Source: Gyrodactylus bullatarudis (lineage: Eukaryota; Platyhelminthes; Monogenea; Gyrodactylidea; Gyrodactylidae). From it: 19,929 nt of DNA. The DNA lies in NCBI GenBank assembly GCA_012064415.1, contig SSNU01003005.1, forward strand, positions 1 through 19,929, given 5' to 3'. This document shows, in pieces, positions 16,661-19,929 of the stretch. Below the pieces are notes generated by a model. That model was not told the origin of the DNA. It ran no database searches and worked only from the letters and a program-made list of their open reading frames with translations. Each line of letters begins with the position of its first letter. Within the stretch, counting starts at the first letter, position 1. The position numbers and the translations under genes are program-made.

Positions 16661-18254
16661 ATGTCTCAAAAATCACTATCGACTTACATGAACATAGAGG
16701 ATTTTACTTATAAAAAGCCGAATTATAACAAATCATTCATGATTTTCAGTGTTATATGTGTTTTTCTTGTGATATTTATGATTCTAATTCTCGTTTACTT
16801 GGTGAAATCAAACAATGTTTACTTCAATATATTCTCAAAAAACACTCCTGTCATTCTGATTAGCTTTGGCGGCTGGCGACATGATTATTTGACTGAATCA
16901 AAAGAAAAATTGGGTTCCGAATCTTTTCCAAACCTTGATAAATTTGTCAACGAAGGTTCTACAATACGTAGAATAAAAAATGTTTTCCCGACACAATGTC
17001 TTCCAAATCACCAGAGCATGATTACTGGACTTTATCCTGAATCCCATGGAATAATTTCAGATAAAATCTACCTGACAAAGCAATCCAAATTCTTAGATTC
17101 GGAAAATCAGACTAGTTTAGATTTTGATGACTGGATAAAAACTCAAGACGAAACAGATCTGAATAAACTCCCGATTTGGGTCGAGGCTCAAAAGAAAAAT
17201 CTCAAAGTGGGTACATTACTTTGGCCTTTGACAGATCATAGGGTAGATGATGAACAACCTTTCCAGACAGTAACACAATTCGGGATTCTCAATGGAGACA
17301 ATGGCATGTCAATAAGAAAAAGATTTGACATTCTAACTAATTGGCTTACCTCTGAGGATTATAAGCTTGACTTGGTCCTAGCTTATTTTGATCAATTAAC
17401 GCAAATTGGATATGAGTATGGTCCAAACTCGAATAAAATTGTGGAGGAAATCAAATATATAGATAATGAATTGGGAATATTTCTTGATAGAATCAAAGAA
17501 AAAGATCTTGATCTCAATATTATCATAACTTCAGATCATGGAATGATTGAAACACATGAAGAGAACACAATTGACCTGAAAAAGTGCATTCATTTAAATT
17601 CCTTGATATTTTCAATCGAAAATACAGTTGCATTTGCATACATTAATCCGGGATGTAAGTTTTTTTGTAAATTTTAATTTTTTTAAATTTTACTGTACTA
17701 TTGTCATTTTTTACAAGGAAAATCCCTAAATTATGGGCGGGTTTATGATTATGAAAATCTTGAGAATTGATTCACAAGAAATCAAATTGGTTTAATCAAT
17801 AAAACTGGAGATTAAAATAATTAAAGGGCTAGTCCAAAGCCAGAGAAATATAAGCTAATTTAATAATAGCTTATAAAGAATAAATGTATTCAAAAAAAAC
17901 TTTGAACCAGTATTAGCTTGGATTCATTTACTTTTTTGATCGTCCCAAATTAAATAACAAGATTCTAAATCTTTAACGGATCTAAAAAAATAACCATTAT
18001 AACTTGCATAATATTGTATTTAATTGTAAATACTTAAAAGCAAAAGAATAGATTTGAATGTTTTTATACTGCTTTAGTTGATTTGGATGTAACATATAGA
18101 AAACTAAGATTTTGTCACAAGAATCTAAAAGCATTCAAATTGGAAGAGATGCCACATTCGGAAAACTTCAATGAGAGAAATGAAAGAATGCCAGATATTG
18201 TTTTGATGCCTGATCATGGATGGACTCTTTGTAGTGAGATTTGTAAAAGAAAAG
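16661..18254 (+). CDS. ENPP-family ectonucleotidase-like protein, probable pseudoenzyme
   Basis: Exons 16661-17654 and 18078-18254 join with GT-AG sites in matching phase (donors GAT|GTAAGT and AAG|GTGAGT). The product has a short cytosolic tail, a membrane segment at about residues 26-49, then an ectonucleotide pyrophosphatase/phosphodiesterase domain. Conserved blocks are LPNHQSMITGLYPESHGIIS (114-133), PIWVEAQ (171-177), YGP (253-255) and TSDHGM (290-295). The family hydrolyses extracellular phosphodiester and pyrophosphate bonds with two zinc ions. Here the Asp of S-L-D-G-F is Gly70, the nucleophilic Thr of P-T-x-T is Cys113, and the Asp and His of D-x-x-x-H are Thr247 and Tyr251. Only Asp292 and His293 remain. 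Activity is therefore unlikely. The frame is open and divergent from USO1. The C-terminus is unclear (see 18605-18672). Confidence 0.9.
17655..18077 (+). other. Intron 1 of the ENPP gene
   Basis: The 423-nt AT-rich intron runs from GTAAGT to ACTGCTTTAG. Splicing joins NPG to FDLDVTYRKLRF in frame. Nothing else is seen inside. Confidence 0.85.
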
Positions 18255-18604
18255 GTGAGTGATAATGATTCAGGTAAAAAGAATGATATAAAACTATAAT
18301 GTTTATAATGAAGCGAAGAAACAGAAATAATATAATACTATAGTAGAAATATAATAGTATAAATATTTAAAAGAAGGATTCGAAATGAATTTTTTTTTGA
18401 AAAATTGACTATTTAAAACAGTAACTCTATAATTTAAATTGAAATAGACAATTATTGTCCTAAAACTTTCCAATTGTGCGAATTTCGCACTGCGAAAGTT
18501 TAGAAGACATGAAATAAATTCAAGAAGTCGAAACTAATTCACAATACTAATATATTGAAGAAAAAGTGTTGATTTATATATGCAGAGAAGAATGCATGAA
18601 ACAG
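18255..18604 (+). other. Sequence after ENPP exon 2, probably intronic
   Basis: AT-rich DNA begins with a good donor (GTGAGT). It contains the hairpin at 18463-18501 and no recognisable exon before 18605. Confidence 0.6.
18463..18501. repeat. Hairpin repeat with GTGCGAATTTCGCAC core
   Basis: Outer arms AAACTTTC (18463-18470) and GAAAGTTT (18494-18501) enclose the inverted repeat GTGCGAA/TTCGCAC (18476-18490). The core and left flank recur at 12458-12474. Confidence 0.55.
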
Positions 18605-18672
18605 AGCGGAAAGAAATTCTTATCGATATGAACAATATATATGGATATGATAAAGAAAATCGACTAAATTAA
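18605..18672 (+). CDS. Candidate ENPP exon 3, cut short at the U1 array
   Basis: If an AG at 18603-18604 is used as acceptor, the ENPP frame continues for 22 codons, ending NNIYGYDKENRLN and then TAA. IYGYD resembles the family block G-x-H-G-Y-D-N, with the zinc-binding His replaced by Tyr. The acceptor lacks a good pyrimidine tract. A better-looking AG at 18584-18585 would give only EKNA and a stop. Homologues continue for tens of residues beyond this block, but here the repeat array begins within the stop codon. The exon is tentative. Confidence 0.35.
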
Positions 18673-18799
18673 ATCGAAATTAGAGCTCTTCTTCGCCACG
18701 CTTCTGCTCAATGCTTGCCGAAACATAAACTCTCCACGTTCACTCTACCCACTAGCGCTCTTCAACGCAAGCTTCCTCCCTTTCCATGTATTCTTCCTT

Positions 18800-18950
18800 T
18801 GCCCAGTACTACTCAATAGTAGCAGCACAGCCTGACAACTACGGTAGCCCCGGTGTGAGTCGTGCGACTGTGCGAACCGAGTAAGGTTATTGGGAAAAGG
18901 CTCGCGGGCAGCTTGCCAAGGTTTCGTTGAGTCCTGTCCAATTTTTTTCA
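18800..18950 (+). other. GC-rich structured spacer before first U1 gene
   Basis: This part of the unit has short hairpins (AGTCG/CGACT near 18858, AACC/GGTT around a GTAAGG near 18876-18889, GGCA/TGCC near 18908) followed by CCAATTTTTTTC, which is loosely like an Sm site. It matches none of the U2, U4, U5, U6, 5S or known spliced-leader sequences I can recall. It may be only the U1 promoter region. Confidence 0.2.
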
Positions 18951-19010
18951 AGGGAGCTTCGCAGAGATTTGACGAACTAACACAAATAAAGCAAGGTCAA
19001 ACAGATTCAT

Positions 19011-19164
19011 AAACTTACTTGGCACTGGGTTCAAGGTGATCAGCGATGCCTTGACCCCAGGTGGAGGCCTGTCATTGCACACCGACAGGTTGAAGCCTGC
19101 GACGGACACAAATGTGTTCGCTCGGGTGCGTAATTTTTGCGAGTGGGGATTTCATAGTCCCTTT
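19011..19164 (+). ncRNA. U1: U1 snRNA, copy 1 (variant 5' end)
   Basis: U1 snRNA base-pairs with 5' splice sites in the spliceosome. The 5' end reads AAACTTACTTGG, so position 9 is U where canonical U1 has C. Stem-loop I (GGGTTCAAGG/CCTTGACCC) has a GATCA loop for U1-70K. Stem-loop II (CCTGTC/GACAGG) has the ATTGCAC loop bound by U1A. Stem-loop III is GCGA/TCGC with ACACA/TGTGT. The Sm site is AATTTTTG and a terminal hairpin follows. The length of 154 nt is close to the 164 nt of human U1. AACAAAGAATAAC follows and is shared in part with copy 2, so it could be the 3' box. Stems are kept, so the copy may be functional despite the change. Confidence 0.92.
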
Positions 19165-19576
19165 TACGAACAAAGAATAACACAACCATCCAGGCCATGC
19201 TTGAACACACACCAACCCCCGTACTCGCTCAGTCAACAGGACTAGTATGGGCCTGATTCGGTGTTATACCTGCTCTGGGTCCGTTGTCTTTTCCATCCCT
19301 ATTCTTGTACAATGCTTGCCTCAGTCGCAGATGGTTTACTCCCTTACATGAGCATTTCTGTCTCTCTGGTGTTACTAACAAGTAGAAGAGTAGGGTACGA
19401 GTACTAGGATTCAAGAACAGGACTAAACGATCTCGAGCAAGACACATCGTTGTCACGGGATGGTCGTTTAAATTAATTTTCTCGGCTTTGCTGCAATTTC
19501 TTCTCAGTTATTTGCTAGAGGGCGGCAGAGGAAAAAGGACTTGATGAAAATACAGAATATTTAGTAGCAAAATAAT
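19165..19576. other. Spacer between the two U1 genes
   Basis: The 412-bp spacer has intermediate GC content. It shares short words with the other spacer (CAATGCTTGCC near 19310 and 18700) but is not a clear copy of it, so the 1131-bp unit is not a simple dimer. A proximal sequence element should lie near 19515-19530, but I cannot define it by comparison of only two copies. Confidence 0.5.
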
Positions 19577-19730
19577 AAACTTACCTGGCACCGGGTTCAG
19601 GGTGATCAACAATGCCTTGACCCCAGGTGGAGGCTCGTCATTGCACACCGACGGGTTGAAGCCTGCGACGGACACAAATGTGTTCGCTCGGGTGCATAAT
19701 TTTTGCGAGTGGGAACCTCTGGTTCCCTAT
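19577..19730 (+). ncRNA. U1: U1 snRNA, copy 2 (canonical recognition sequence)
   Basis: The 5' end AAACTTACCTGG carries the universal ACUUACCUG that pairs with CAG|GUAAGU. Stem-loop I has GATCA in the loop. Stem-loop II is CTCGTC/GACGGG with the U1A loop ATTGCAC. Stem III is ACACA/TGTGT. The Sm site is AATTTTTG and stem-loop IV is GGGAAC/GTTCCC. Relative to copy 1, stem II has a U-A to C-G compensatory change, which supports selection on structure in both genes. AACAAAGAGAATC downstream is a possible 3' box. Confidence 0.95.
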
Positions 19731-19929
19731 AATCAACAAAGAGAATCAACAGCTCTCAAATTACGAGTGCTTAATTTGCCATCACGCATTACTCCTCGGT
19801 CCAATCGAAATTAGAGCTCTTCTTCGCCACGCTTCTGCTCAATGCTTGCCGAAACATAAACTCTCCACGTTCACTCTACCCACTAGCGCTCTTCAACGCA
19901 AGCTTCCTCCCTTTCCATGTATTCTTCCT

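Larger units (their letters stand above)
18672..19929. repeat. Tandem array of 1131-bp units with U1 snRNA genes
   Basis: The 127 bases starting AATCGAAATTAGAGCTC at 18672 recur identically at 19803 to the window end, giving a period of 1131 bp with the next unit running off the edge. Each unit holds two U1 genes 566 bp apart. The region is clearly richer in G and C than the AT-rich DNA before it, and the start is abrupt. Identity between units suggests concerted evolution or very recent duplication. Confidence 0.88.

Noticed and set aside
18745..19814. Several ORFs of about 70 codons on both strands.
   Set aside because: They overlap the U1 snRNA genes and their spacers and repeat with the RNA genes. 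They are shadows of noncoding DNA.

Overview
The window comes from an AT-rich animal nuclear genome. The genes are split by GT-AG introns, use the standard code, carry metazoan-type U1 snRNAs, and sit among decayed mariner, piggyBac and tRNA-derived SINE copies. A first intron of only 27 nt next to introns of over 1 kb, together with a SINE that carries a hammerhead ribozyme motif as in schistosome Sm-alpha elements, makes a flatworm the best guess. This is an inference from two traits, not a proof.

Layout. Positions 1-8300 hold no gene I can support. They contain short inverted and dispersed repeats, one clear piggyBac-type MITE with TTAA duplications (7793-7967) and one unexplained long ORF (6819-7334, minus). 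Positions 8303-16498 (minus) are a complete ten-exon gene for the Golgi vesicle tether USO1/p115 (807 residues, all splice phases consistent). Its introns hold a foldback MITE (intron 9), an inverted pair of tRNA/hammerhead SINEs (intron 5), a dead mariner with a nested MITE, a dead piggyBac transposase and an unidentified 62-codon exon-like ORF (intron 4). A 162-bp intergenic gap, probably a bidirectional promoter, separates USO1 from a plus-strand ENPP-family gene (16661 onward). That gene encodes a type II membrane ectonucleotidase-like protein in which most catalytic and zinc-binding residues are replaced, so it looks like a pseudoenzyme.

The ENPP reading frame runs into a sharp, GC-richer boundary at about 18672. 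From there to the window end lies a tandem array of 1131-bp units. Each unit carries two diverged U1 snRNA genes (19011-19164 and 19577-19730). Their stem-loops show compensatory changes. The first copy has a substitution in the 5' splice-site recognition sequence.

The most interesting points are the ENPP pseudoenzyme and its abrupt 3' end at the U1 array, the variant U1 pair, the hammerhead SINE inverted repeat inside USO1, the 27-nt intron, and the shortened p115 tail.
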